A stretch of DNA of 64,000 bases from Chinchilla lanigera (taxonomy: Eukaryota > Chordata > Mammalia > Rodentia > Chinchillidae), in NCBI RefSeq assembly GCF_000276665.1, contig NW_004955518.1:2792202-2856201 (forward strand), given 5' to 3'. Made by a program: the position numbers and the translations under genes. The notes beneath the pieces were generated by a model. The model was given only the letters and a program-made list of their open reading frames with translations, had not been told where the DNA came from and searched no databases. Numbering within the stretch: position 1 is the stretch's first letter; every line of letters begins with the position of its first letter. Shown in pieces: positions 30,501 to 37,805 of this stretch.

Positions 30501-30698
30501 CTTATGGACATTCATCATAAAAAATTAAAGAGCAAGGCCACTGAAGATAAAAATAAGCCCCAAGAGAGAATACCATTTGACCGTGATAAGGATCTCAAGG
30601 TTAATCGATTTGATGATGCTCAGAAAAAAGCCCTAATAAAGAAATCTAGAGAACTGAACACCAGATTTTCACATGGCAAAGGCAGTATGTTTTTATAA
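9414..30698 (+). CDS. GPALPP1: GPALPP1, complete multi-exon coding sequence
   Basis: GPALPP motifs-containing protein 1 (KIAA1704 family), conserved in animals; molecular function is not established, and I infer only a nuclear, highly charged and largely disordered protein. Eight coding exons join in frame to 346 codons plus stop (human is about 340, from memory). GPALPP occurs at residues 7-12, 32-37, 91-96 and 111-116, with a degenerate GPMPAKGP near 154. Acidic/serine tracts (SSSSDSSDSDEDSSS near 42-56; seven aspartates at 81-87) separate them. The C-terminal half (from about 190) carries the conserved DUF3752-type region, including RESWMTELPP, LGPRTFKRR, TDTPADRERKAK and PFDRDKDLKVNRFD. 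The end GKGSMFL is typical. The ATG at 9414 starts MARDLIGPALPP, the family N-terminus. It is divergent from NUFIP1 across a shared promoter. Introns are 0.6 to 8.5 kb; intron 6 holds an antisense provirus. Confidence 0.96.
9735..9905 (+). repeat. MIR-family SINE remnant
   Basis: cgtttaattttaccagcg, then attattatttccgtg, ggcccagacagctctcc and gacccagctagttgttagtgg follow the MIR order (ttatccc..., aaggtcacacagctagtaag). Confidence 0.65.
10543..10640 (+). repeat. ID-type SINE
   Basis: ggccggggatacagctcag, gcctgcctggcaaccac, gagttcgattcccggtacc, (AAATA)n tail; flanked by tattttagca-type repeats. Confidence 0.92.
10792..10894 (+). repeat. ID-type SINE
   Basis: gctagggatttagctcag ... gattcccagtactgg with a CAAA-rich tail; caaaaagtgct flanks both ends. 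Confidence 0.92.
11125..11214 (+). repeat. ID-type SINE
   Basis: gaggctgggaatatagctcc ... gattcccagtacc, A14 tail; flanked by catgttttgtga / catattttgtga. Confidence 0.9.
11722..11831 (-). repeat. ID-type SINE
   Basis: Antisense copy with a TTTG-rich tail end and ggtaccaggaatcaaactc; flanked by (t/c)taagtactgtg on both sides. It ends 110 bp before GPALPP1 exon 2. Confidence 0.92.
11941..12073 (+). CDS. GPALPP1: GPALPP1 coding exon 2
   Basis: 133 bp between acceptor ...tctttag and donor AA|GTAAGT. It reads VAGPALPPNYK, then a serine/aspartate-rich acidic tract and EEGNQESEEDD. Second GPALPP motif. The acidic serine run resembles CK2 target sites (inference). Confidence 0.95.
12439..12598 (+). 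repeat. B1-type SINE
   Basis: agctgggcatggtgatacac ... gatcctatctcaagaaaaag, with the internal duplication. Confidence 0.9.
12630..12806 (-). repeat. B1-type SINE
   Basis: Antisense copy beginning with a T18 run, gagacagggtcttgctatgc ... gtaccaccacacccagc. It forms an inverted pair with the copy 30 bp to its left. Confidence 0.92.
13135..13291 (+). repeat. B1-type SINE with target-site duplication
   Basis: Flanked by aaatttctctttgtg at about 13119-13133 and 13288-13302. Ends 56 bp before exon 3. Confidence 0.93.
13348..13446 (+). CDS. GPALPP1: GPALPP1 coding exon 3
   Basis: 99 bp, acceptor ...ttttcag, donor AG|GTGATA. A pure run of seven GAT codons (aspartate) precedes GFFGPALPPGFKKQDD. 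This trinucleotide run is a likely site of length variation between species or alleles. Confidence 0.95.
13875..14095 (+). repeat. MIR-like SINE remnant
   Basis: ggctaacttctctgaatctc, attttt-aaactggaatagtgac and gttgtgatggttgagat follow the MIR order (acttctctgtgcctca, aaaatggggataata, gttgtgaggatta). Diverged. Confidence 0.55.
14468..14750. mobile_element. Tigger/MER2-like DNA transposon remnant
   Basis: ggaacatctctaatccgaaa, tccaaaatccaaaccttt and agcaccaacatgg resemble the ends of MER2/Tigger elements (known family pattern); cacttctgcagcag near 14728 fits the inner part. No transposase frame. Confidence 0.5.
14816..14972 (+). repeat. B1-type SINE with target-site duplication
   Basis: gccgggcttggtggtgcac ... 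ctgtctcaaaaagaaaaaaa; aatagcatatttta flanks both ends. Confidence 0.93.
15590..15775 (+). repeat. MIR remnant split by an ID insertion
   Basis: After the ID (15612-15694) the text ggcttaaaccctagctcagcc, cttactgggtgtgttgac matches MIR (aatcctggctctgcca, tactagctgtgtgacc). Confidence 0.6.
15612..15694 (+). repeat. ID-type SINE with target-site duplication
   Basis: Inserted in MIR; gaaa(g/a)tgaactttgg at 15597-15611 and 15695-15709. Middle part slightly deleted (cctgccagcaagctc). Confidence 0.92.
16610..16712 (+). CDS. GPALPP1: GPALPP1 coding exon 4 (two possible donors)
   Basis: The acceptor ...tttttcag is followed by PIIGPALPPGFIKST, the fourth GPALPP motif. Two GT donors keep the frame: CAA|GTATCA after 16688 and CAG|GTTTGG after 16712. 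The longer form adds eight residues (VSSHFNSQ). I used the longer one because the extra codons look coding and, as I remember it, mouse has a similar stretch, while human appears to use the shorter form. Confidence 0.85.
16792..16884 (-). repeat. ID-type SINE
   Basis: (TTTG)n tail, gtactgagaatcgaaccc ... gctgatctacatccaaggcc. Confidence 0.88.
17008..17173 (-). repeat. B1-type SINE
   Basis: (GGTTT)n tail side, tgagacaaggtcttcttgc ... gtgtgcaccaccatccctgg. Confidence 0.92.
17277..17337 (-). repeat. Old short ID-like SINE
   Basis: gtgatactggggactgaacc ... gctgagctacatccccagcc. The central part is missing, as in the copies at 2958 and 27922. Confidence 0.75.
17338..17452 (-). repeat. Diverged B1-type SINE
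   Basis: gatactaggtctcattaaat ... cagagtgctgaaattacagg; directly abuts the ID-like unit. Confidence 0.75.
17600..17760. repeat. MIR-like remnant
   Basis: tttatagaatactttgcc, atttttatcttctccacagc and cttacagatgtaaaagac resemble MIR/MIR3. Diverged and tentative. Confidence 0.4.
18195..18720 (+). mobile_element. L2 LINE 3' end
   Basis: gtcaggtcatgttagtaacc, accatcaaattctcctcc, gctctttgccattcctctgc, atagtatttatcaacac and tccacaagaatgtgggtcc follow the L2 3' order (saved domain: last ORF2 codons and 3'UTR). Old. Confidence 0.7.
19071..19205 (+). CDS. GPALPP1: GPALPP1 coding exon 5 (NAGNAG acceptor)
   Basis: 135 bp, 45 codons. The acceptor reads TAGAAG, so splicing may start at 19071 (adding Lys) or 19074. 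It encodes ETDSSEDEDIVG, GPMPAKGP (a decayed GPALPP motif) and EFEKRAQRMKEKLTKGDD. Donor GAT|GTAAGT. Confidence 0.92.
19206..19860. other. GPALPP1 intron 5
   Basis: 655 bp, the shortest intron; contains an antisense B1 (about 19400-19564) and AT-rich sequence. Confidence 0.8.
19400..19564 (-). repeat. B1-type SINE with extra internal repeats
   Basis: gagataagagtcttcctatg ... cgtttat end. The ccttgaacttgtg(g/c)ctgtc unit is repeated (about 19487-19522), an expansion of the usual duplication. Confidence 0.88.
19861..20025 (+). CDS. GPALPP1: GPALPP1 coding exon 6
   Basis: 165 bp, 55 codons in phase 0. It contains VRESWMTELPPEMKDFGLG, PRTFKRRAEDKSGDRS and DTPADRERKAK, the most conserved block of the family. 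Donor AAG|GTGTTT. The frame runs on for about 20 codons into the intron, which is not coding. Confidence 0.95.
20326..20446 (-). repeat. B1-type SINE truncated by the provirus
   Basis: tgagacagggccttgctatg ... ggcaatcctcctg stops abruptly at the provirus 3' LTR end. The missing remainder (cctcagcctcc...) is not present on the far side at 25938. Confidence 0.82.
20447..20800 (-). mobile_element. 3' LTR of the provirus
   Basis: On the minus strand it starts TGTTATTCACACC at 20800, directly after the purine tract (gctaggagagaaaaacc), has a TATA-like tataaaacatgc near 20555-20570, and ends ...GGTCTTGCA at 20447, giving TG...CA ends and about 354 bp. No second LTR is present, so no LTR-LTR divergence age can be read. 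Confidence 0.75.
21170..22640 (-). pseudogene. Degraded env of the provirus
   Basis: The transmembrane part is clearest: a small-residue-rich fusion-peptide-like stretch (near 21575-21640) is followed by an in-frame TAA (about 21548-21550). After it come a heptad-like region and the CX6CC motif with LDLLTAE upstream (about 21380-21460). A tail with SPYSGP-type sequence continues to 21172 in another frame. The surface part (about 21830-22600) is broken into several frames. Not able to give a full product. Confidence 0.75.
22764..23725 (-). pseudogene. Degraded integrase region of pol
   Basis: An N-terminal-domain-like segment (about 23408-23720; PPGRLHS and SLTGITP pieces) and a C-terminal segment (22764-23240; GYNPFELLYC, then a proline-rich linker) are recognisable. 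The central catalytic core is broken by frameshifts and I could not place its D,D,E residues. Confidence 0.6.
23726..24115 (-). pseudogene. Degraded RNase H region of pol
   Basis: Begins with an IDGSS-type motif (about 24096-24112) that normally opens retroviral RNase H; further weak matches run to about 23830. Frameshifted. Confidence 0.5.
24130..24685 (-). pseudogene. Degraded protease and linker, carrying an ID SINE
   Basis: MDTG, the aspartic protease active-site motif, is encoded at about 24624-24635 after VNLKVEGKTVSFL. Downstream QLLLAEVSVVGTDG and SSGAIL fit the fold. The ID at 24341-24437 interrupts it. Confidence 0.65.
24341..24437 (+). repeat. ID-type SINE inside the provirus
   Basis: ggctgggatttagctcagcgg ... 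caattcctggtaccag; gatggct(g/c)ctgaag at 24327-24340 and 24438-24451. So ID activity continued after the provirus arrived. Confidence 0.93.
24780..25920 (-). pseudogene. Degraded gag
   Basis: Proline-rich p12-like start (about 25690-25918), capsid start VAGAEGTVQVHVPCSLSDL (about 25600-25665), the capsid C-terminal block with EGLKKAAHKS (about 25340-25375), and a nucleocapsid-like cysteine box with CPMSGGPHCKSDC (about 24818-24856). Frames change at several points; matrix is missing. Confidence 0.72.
27272..27431 (+). repeat. B1-type SINE
   Basis: tagccagttgtgctggcac ... gacattgcctcaaaaaaa with two copies of caaggccagcctg. Confidence 0.9.
27922..27976 (-). repeat. Old short ID-like SINE
   Basis: attggtactggtgattgaac ... 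taccacatccccag. Same short subtype as at 17277. Confidence 0.65.
28036..28087 (+). repeat. Old short ID-like SINE
   Basis: gagctaaggatgtaggtcag ... gttcaatcctcagtccc followed by an A-rich tail. Opposite strand to its neighbour at 27922. Confidence 0.65.
28546..28644 (+). CDS. GPALPP1: GPALPP1 coding exon 7
   Basis: 99 bp, 33 codons, acceptor ...cctcag, donor AAT|GTAAGA. It reads ETQEAKKSLDKKDEE and SGRDKRLAEQV, a charged, helix-prone linker. Confidence 0.94.
29563..29682 (-). repeat. Diverged B1-type SINE
   Basis: acagggtctcactatatag ... gtatgccactacacttggc. Confidence 0.82.
30024..30103 (-). repeat. Old ID-like SINE
   Basis: (TTTG)n, gtactggggactgaatcc, ggccttccacatactagg, ccattgaaccccatcccc. 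Confidence 0.8.
30480..30698 (+). CDS. GPALPP1: GPALPP1 terminal coding exon 8
   Basis: 72 codons plus TAA. Acceptor ...cttttttag. It starts ESKRSESLMDIHHKKLK and ends RFSHGKGSMFL. Lysine-rich, with a possible nuclear-localisation stretch (HHKKLKSK). An internal ATG at 30504 opens the same frame but is not a separate gene. Confidence 0.96.
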   Translation, partial: ESKRSESLMDIHHKKLKSKATEDKNKPQERIPFDRDKDLKVNRFDDAQKKALIKKSRELNTRFSHGKGSMFL

Positions 30699-30796
30699 GT
30701 AAGTATATGTCTGTAGGGTATATATTCATACTCCTCAACTTGAACCTTTCTTGAACCTGTCTATAATAATTATATACTAAAAATATTTGCTTTTAT

Positions 30797-30802
30797 AATA
30801 AA
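30797..30802 (+). terminator. Candidate GPALPP1 polyadenylation signal
   Basis: Canonical AATAAA about 100 bp after the stop codon. A second AATAAA lies at 30929-30934. Both are in AT-rich sequence, so which one is used is open. Confidence 0.6.
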
Positions 30803-30934
30803 TTATAAGCCTACATTTTTTAAATAAGTAACTGCGATTGTTGAAAAATCAGCCTTATGTGATTTTTTTAAAATGTAGTCGGCTAGAGAAATATCCTTGC
30901 CCTCAGGCATTGCTATTAAAAATGTTAAAATAAA

Positions 30935-31394
30935 AGTTTCATTTAAGAGAAATAACAAAGTGTGAAGACTGAATATGCATGCTTTATTAAAGAATGAAGG
31001 AAGGAGGTTTGCTAGTAGTTTTTTATTTTGTTAATGAGATCACAATTAGAAAATGTTCATTTCTTTGGAAGGCTGTCTTAAATTTTGTTTAAATCATACA
31101 CCATTCATCCATAGCCCAATCTGACTAGGTTATTAGTGATAAAGGAATTGTATAAGGGCTGAGGTTGCTTCTTAAAATATTTGTGACTTTTTAATTGTAT
31201 GAAACCTACATCAGTGTTCAAATGTGACTTTAAAGGAAAATACAGTCAAAGTTAGAAATGTTTTCCAACAACTGAATTCTCTTACTCTTATCTCAGGGGA
31301 TTCCCATGTAGAACGAAGAAAAGTTGAAGAATATTCTTTTATCTCTCTGTCCACCTTTCTGCCTTCATTTTTGTATATCATAATATTAAGGAAT
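30935..31394. other. Unassigned sequence downstream of GPALPP1
   Basis: AT-rich, no gene or repeat recognised; probably 3' flank, or distal 3' UTR if a later polyadenylation site is used. Confidence 0.5.
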
Positions 31395-32761
31395 AATTTT
31401 TTTTATTTCATTACTACATGTTTGCAGTACATATAATTATATTCATAATGAGAAGTTGATACATATACATAACACATCTTAGGTCTTTTTATATTCCCTT
31501 CCCCTCCTCTCACTCCATCTCTTGGTCCCTTTATCATTTCTAAAAGATACATCTCTGTGTTTCCTATTATCCATCTTTTATTTACTCTTCAAATTATTTA
31601 TACTTTGGGTTTCTTATATAAGAGAAGCCATGCAATATTTAAGCTCGTGTGTCTTATTTATTTCATTTAACTTTATGGTCCCAAGGTACATTCATTTTTC
31701 TATAAATGACTCAAATTTATCCTTCATTATGGCAGAATAGTACTCCACTGTACTATTCTGTAAAGAAATAACACATTCTCCACTGTAAAGAAAATAACAC
31801 ATTTTCTTTACCCATCTATTGCCAGACATACAGGCTTGCTTTCAAGGTTTAGCTGTTATGAGTTGTGCTGTTTTAGGCATGGGTATGCATGTACACTGTA
31901 GTAGGATGTCTAACTCTTTTAGGAAGATACCTAAAAGGGGAATAGCTTGGTCCAGTGGAATTTCTGTTTTTACTTTTTTGAAGAATTTCCATACTGATTT
32001 CTATGGTGGTGGTTATAGTTTATGTTCCTACCAACAGTGTGGAAGTTTCTTTCCCCCCACTGCCTTGGCAGCACTTCTTACTTGAGTTCTTGATGATGAA
32101 ATCTGTGTTGCTTTAATTTGCATTTCTCTAATGGCCAGATATGTTGGACATTTTTCATGTATTTGTTGGCCATTTGTACTTCTAAGAATTATCTTAATTT
32201 CAGTTGCTCATTTCTTGACTGAGTCTTTTCTTTTGTGAGGTCTAGTATTTTTATTGCTTTACATATTCTAATGATTAGTCTTCTGTGTGAGAACAAGCTG
32301 GCAAAAAATTTTTCCCACTCTGTTGGTTGTTTGCTACCTAATTTGACATGATCCAATTCATTGATTTCTTGAGCATTAAGGGTTCTAATCAGAAAGTCTT
32401 TGCCTATGAGTATGTCTTTAAGAGTTTTACCTATTGTATCTCCCAGCAGATTGTTTCTGTTTTAATACTGTATTTAAATATTTGATAATTTTGATTTTTA
32501 TTCCACATGTGGATAGTCAGTTTTCCCTCCACCATTTGATAAAGAGGCTGTCTTTCCTCTATCATATGTTTTTGGACTCTTTCACAAAGGTCATATGGCT
32601 GAGTATCAGTTTTGGCTGTATGGCCCTTTTGACAATATTGGTTCTGTAGCAACAGGAGAAATCTTTCCATTTTCTAATATCCTTTTATCTCCTTCTTCAG
32701 AGTACTATAGTTTTTGTTATACAGGGCTTTCATTTTCTTCGTTAGGTTAATTCCTAAGTAT

Positions 32762-33745
32762 TTAATTTTTTTCTGAAACTATTATGAATATTATTATTTT
32801 TCTGAATTCTTTCTCAATGGGCTCATTATTGGTAGACACTATTGGTTTTTGTGCATTGATGTTGTATCCTGCTACCTTGCTGAATCTGTTTATTAGTTCT
32901 AGCTGACTTTTCGTGGAATTTTTTGTATCTTCTCTGTAAAGGATCACATTGTCTATGAATAAGGATAGTTAGAGTTCTTCCTTTCTTACATATATCCCTA
33001 TTATTTCTGTCTCTTGTTTAATTGCTCTGGCTAAAGTTTCAAGTGCTGTATTCAACAAAAGTGATAAAATAGGGACATAAAGTTTTCTTACTCCTGATTT
33101 TAAAGGAAAAGCTTTCAGTTTTTCCCCATTTAATATGTTGTTTGCAGTAAGTTTCTCATAAATGGCTCTTATCAGAATAATATTGTGTCCTTCTATACCT
33201 ATTTTCCTCAGAATCATGAACAGATGTTGGATTTTGTCAAAAAAATTTTCTATGACTATTGAGATAATATGATTTTTGTTCTTGATTGTTTATGTGGCAT
33301 ATTACATTTATTGATTTGCACATGTTGAATCATCCTTGCATCCCTGGAATGAAACCTGCTTTGTCATGATGTATGATCTTTTTAATGATTCGTTGCATTC
33401 TGTTTGCCAGTATCTTGTGGAGGATCTTTGAATCTATATATTCATTAAAGAGATTGGCCTATACTTTTTTTTTCAGTTGAGTCTGTCTAGCTTTATAATC
33501 CAAAGCTACTTTTGTAATGCTACCTTCCAGAAATGAGTTTGGTAATACTCCTTCCCTTTCAATTTCATTGAAAAGTTTGAGGAGTATCGACATTGGATCT
33601 TCCCTGAGCTTCTTGTAGAATTCAGTGGTGAATCCATCAGTTCCTGGGCTTTTCTTCTTTGGTAGGTTTTTATTACCACCTCCACTTGAATGCCTCTTTC
33701 TGGATTTTTCAAGGTTTCTATATGTTCTTGGTTCAGTTTTCATAA
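32762..33745 (-). pseudogene. L1 ORF2 reverse transcriptase remnant
   Basis: Minus-strand frames give the L1 RT blocks [13 protein letters not shown], then [15 protein letters not shown] and then KVAGYNINAQK in family order, separated by frameshifts and stops. The catalytic F/YADD block could not be read intact. Confidence 0.85.
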
Positions 33746-34859
33746 CCCATATGTATGTAAGAATATTCTCATTTCTTTTGGATTCTCCAATGTATTGGAA
33801 TATAAGTTTTTGAAGTAGTTCCTCATAAGCTGTGTATCAGTGATATCCATTGTGATTTCACCTTTTTCATTTCTAATTGCATTTATATGGGTCTTTTTTC
33901 CTTTTTTTTGTGAGATTGGATAAGGATTTGTTTATTTTGTTTATTCTTTTGAAGAACTACCTCTTTGATTCATTGATTCTTTATATTCTTTTTTTAATCA
34001 CAATTGCATTAATTTATGCTTTGATCTTTATAATTTCCTTCCTTATATTAGCTTTGGATTTGGGTTGTTCTTGTTTTCCTAGGACTTTGCAATGGATAAT
34101 TAGATTATTATTTGACCTTGTTCTATTTTTTTGATATGGGCATTCACAGCTACAAATGCTTCCCTTAGGACTCTTCCAATTGTGACCCATAGCTTCTGGT
34201 ATGTTATACTGGTATTATTTGATTCTAGGAACTGTCTCATTTCTTCCTTGATTTCTTCTATGATCCATTGATTATTCAAGAAGATAGTGTTTGATCTTCA
34301 TTTGTTTGTATAACTTCTTTGTTTCTTTTGCCATTGATTTCTAGTTTCTTTGGATTACCATCTTATGCATAGGAGAATTTCAGTTATGTTATTTATTTAG
34401 GTGTGATTTGTGGACTATATGGTCTATTTTGGAAAAGTCCATGTGCTTCTAAGAAGAATGTGTATTCTGTTGTTGTTGGGTAGAATACTCTTAGGTATCT
34501 ATTAAGTCCATTTGTTTGAAGGTGTGGCTCAACTCTGCTATTCCTTTGTTGATTTTTTTCTTTAGTTGATCTATTTGTGGTGGTGGGAGATTGAGGTCTC
34601 CTGCTATAATTGTGTTGATGTAGATCTGATCTTTTATGTCCACTAGTGTTTGTTTTATCAAGTTGGGTATACCTGTGCCCCCCCCGCCTCACTCTTCTGA
34701 ACTGCTTACCTAACCTAGTATGTTATTTCAGTAGAGGTTTTGGCATTGTTGGCTTTATTGTCTCTTTCTGGAATATCTTCAAGAATTTTTTGTGATGATG
34801 GGTTGGTGGTCTTGCATTTCTTGAGGTGCTCTTTGTCATCTTATTTCTCCATCAATTTT

Positions 34860-34962
34860 ATTTTATTTATTTTATTTTGTTTTTTTCCAGCACCGGGAAT
34901 TGAACTCATGACCTTGTGCTTGCCAGGCAGGTGCTGTGCCACTGAGCTAAATCCCCAGCCCC
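34860..34962 (-). repeat. ID-type SINE nested in L1, with target-site duplication
   Basis: ctccatcaatttt at 34847-34859 and 34965-34977; ccgggaattgaactcatgac ... gctgagctaaatccccag. Confidence 0.95.
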
Positions 34963-35094
34963 CTCTCCATCAATTTTGAAAGATAGCTTTGAATAATATA
35001 TTAGTCCGGATTGAAAGTTGTTTTCTTCTTCTTGTTTTTCTTCTTGTTCTTCTCCTTCTCCTTTTTCTTTTGCAGCACACGGTGAGTTTTTTTT

Positions 35095-35271
35095 TAGTTT
35101 TTTTTAGTTTGGGTTTTGAGTTTTGGTATTTTTTAGACAGTATCTTGGTATATAATTCAAGCTGGCCTTGAACTCAGTATGTAGCCCAGGCTAGCCGTGA
35201 ACTGACAGTTATCCTTCTGCCTTAGCCTCCTGAGTGCTGAGATTATAGGCGTACACCACCACACCTGGCTG
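35095..35271 (-). repeat. B1-type SINE nested in L1
   Basis: agacagtatcttggtatata ... gtacaccaccacacctggc. Confidence 0.9.
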
Positions 35272-35529
35272 GAAGTTGTTTCCTTTTAGAATGGGAAACA
35301 CTTCACTCCAAACTCTCCTGGCCTTTAAGGGATGTGTTGCAAGTCTGCTGTAATTCTAATGAGATTACCTTTATAAGTGACTTAAAAGCCATAAGCTTTT
35401 AAGATTCTGTCCTTGTGTTAGACATCTACTATTTTGACTATGATGTGTCATGGAAAAGTCCTTTTCTGATTGTAACTATTTAGGGGTCTGTATACCTTGC
35501 TTATGTTTGTGTTAAATGCTTTCCCCATA

Positions 35530-35928
35530 TGTCTTGGTTACTTTTCTCTCATTGCTGAGACAAAATGCCCAATGCCCAAAATGAAGGAAGGAAAGGTTTA
35601 TTTAGCTTACAGTTTGTAGAGGTTTCAGTCCATACTGGGCTGGCTCTGAGGCAGAAGATAGCAAAGCAACAAGAGCAAAGAGGGGAACGGTGGCCTAACA
35701 GCAAGGCAGCCAGAGCAAAAGGGAGGAATCATGGCCAGCAGCCTCTTTCCCTCCCTTACATTGCAAACAGGCTACCCCCACCTAAGGGGGTGTAGCTCTC
35801 ACATAATCGCCATGCCCTCCTCTTCCACAGGCTCAGGATGTATATAAAGTAAGCACCCTGGCTTCCTGCTGAGCCACTTAGCCAAACCTCTAGACTCCTC
35901 AAGTTGATACAGTGTATCAACCATGACA
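35530..35928. mobile_element. Solo LTR (5-bp duplication; ERVL/MaLR-like) nested in L1
   Basis: TGTCTTGG ... CATGACA, 399 bp, flanked by ccata at 35525-35529 and 35929-35933. The uninterrupted L1 sequence is recoverable by comparison with 44.65-44.71 kb. Class is inferred from the 5-bp duplication, TG...CA ends and the style of gacaaaatgcccaa / ggtttatttagcttac. Related to the LTR at 50668. Confidence 0.82.
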
Positions 35929-37138
35929 CCATACTTCCATAGTTTTCTACAATTATTTCTGGAAAAAGTTTTTATGCCATTTGAGCTGTCTTCTGATTTT
36001 TCACTAATTCCAGCTAACTTAAATTAGCCTTCTTTGCAATATATAGCAGCTCTTGGATCCATTTTCTATGTTCTCTTAGTGTTCTTATGGAATCTTTTAG
36101 TATGTGACCATCTACATCAGCCTTATCTTCTAGTTCTGCCACTCTCCTCTCATTGGTCACTTCGGCTACCCATACTGTCAGTGATCAGTACAGACTTTTA
36201 CCCCTGGATTTCTGTTTGGGACCTTTTCCTGAACTCTAGTTCTTAGCTAGATTGTGCCTGTCTGGCATTCATGTTTTGTATCTTACTTTAGTTTAGCTAG
36301 CTTTTTATTATTGTCTTCTGTAAGCTCACTGATCATTGTTTATTAAGTCCATTATTTGCCTATTTATGTCATCTTTGAGCTCACCAAGCACCTTTTGATC
36401 TGTTTTTTTTTTTTTTTATCATTTTATGTAATTCAGTTGTTTGGGCTTTAATTTCCTTTCCATCAATACCCCGTAGATAAGCTTTGCGGAGGTTAGAAGT
36501 TTATGGAGGCATTTATTGCCTTGTTTGTTCATGTTTCTCAGGTTTATGTATGTGTCTGTGTGTGTGCATATGCTGAGAGTTTCTTGTGCGTTATAGTGAA
36601 AAGACTTCGTTGCTAGTATGAGATGTCTTTAATTAGTGTCTGTTTTCTAGTGATGCACTCTGGGTGTGGCTAACTGTAGACCTTTGCCTCTGTCCCAAGA
36701 TCCAACCTCTCAGTTAATTTGGGGAAGGGGGATGCAGTATAATTGGCCTAGCACCCAGTTCTCTAGAAATAGATTGCAGTACTGTTGATGACACACTAAA
36801 AGCCAATCAGTAGCAACAAATGTGCCACCCTTGGAATAGCATCAAATGCAAACGATACTGACATAACTTTTGACCAATAAAAGCTACCACTGTACCACCC
36901 TTAACAATAGAAAAGAGATCTGTAATTATAATATAGACACAAAGACAAGCTAAATATTGATATACAGTGAATATTTTCTAAATGCAAATTTATATCACTA
37001 CTAACAATAGAGAAAAATACAACAATTATTACACAGCTAATTATCTAAAGATTAATAAATTGCAATAGTAGTATTAGTAAAGTTAGAGAAAGTATAAAAG
37101 GGGAGAATGAAAGTAGAGATTGAAGAATAAAGAAAAAG

Positions 37139-37212
37139 AAGCTGGGTGTGGTGGTGCACGCCTGTAATCCCAGCACTTGGGAGGCTGAGGCAGGAGGATC
37201 ATTGCGAGTTCA
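37139..37212 (+). repeat. B1-type SINE cut by an assembly gap
   Basis: aagctgggtgtggtggtgc ... ggatcattgcgagttca, then N. Confidence 0.9.
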
Positions 37213-37537
37213 NNNNNNNNNNNNNNNNNNNNNNNNNNNNNNNNNNNNNNNNNNNNNNNNNNNNNNNNNNNNNNNNNNNNNNNNNNNNNNNNNNNNNNNN
37301 NNNNNNNNNNNNNNNNNNNNNNNNNNNNNNNNNNNNNNNNNNNNNNNNNNNNNNNNNNNNNNNNNNNNNNNNNNNNNNNNNNNNNNNNNNNNNNNNNNNN
37401 NNNNNNNNNNNNNNNNNNNNNNNNNNNNNNNNNNNNNNNNNNNNNNNNNNNNNNNNNNNNNNNNNNNNNNNNNNNNNNNNNNNNNNNNNNNNNNNNNNNN
37501 NNNNNNNNNNNNNNNNNNNNNNNNNNNNNNNNNNNNN
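37213..37537. other. Assembly gap (325 N)
   Basis: Run of N beginning inside a B1 and ending in (GAGA)n-rich sequence; any reading frame through it is artificial. Confidence 0.99.
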
Positions 37538-37611
37538 AGAGAGAAAGAGAGAAAGAGAAAAGATGAGAAGGATTACAGAAAAGCGAGTTAAAGAATACTA
37601 TTAAAAAAGAG

Positions 37612-37700
37612 GGGGCTGGAGATTTAGCTCAGCGGCACAGCACCTGCCTGGCAAGTGCAAGGTCGTGAGTTCGATTCCTGGTACCGGAAAAAAAACAAAA
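37612..37700 (+). repeat. ID-type SINE nested in L1
   Basis: ggggctggagatttagctc ... gattcctggtaccgg, A-rich tail. Confidence 0.93.
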
Positions 37701-37725
37701 CCAAAAAAAGAAGGTGTAAAAGAGA

Positions 37726-37805
37726 GCCAAGGATATAGCTCAGTGGCATAGCATCTGCCTGGCAAGCACAGGGTCCTGAGTTCGATTTTCCATACCAAAA
37801 AAGAT
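37726..37805 (+). repeat. ID-type SINE nested in L1
   Basis: gagccaaggatatagctcag ... gttcgattttccatacc; 25 bp after the previous ID and more diverged, same orientation. Confidence 0.9.

Noticed and set aside
30504..30698. Separate 64-codon small gene
   Set aside because: It is the tail of GPALPP1 exon 8 in the same frame, after a good acceptor at 30479.
37146..37604. 147-152-codon frames across the gap
   Set aside because: Most of the frame is unknown residues from N bases; the rest is B1 and GA-rich sequence.
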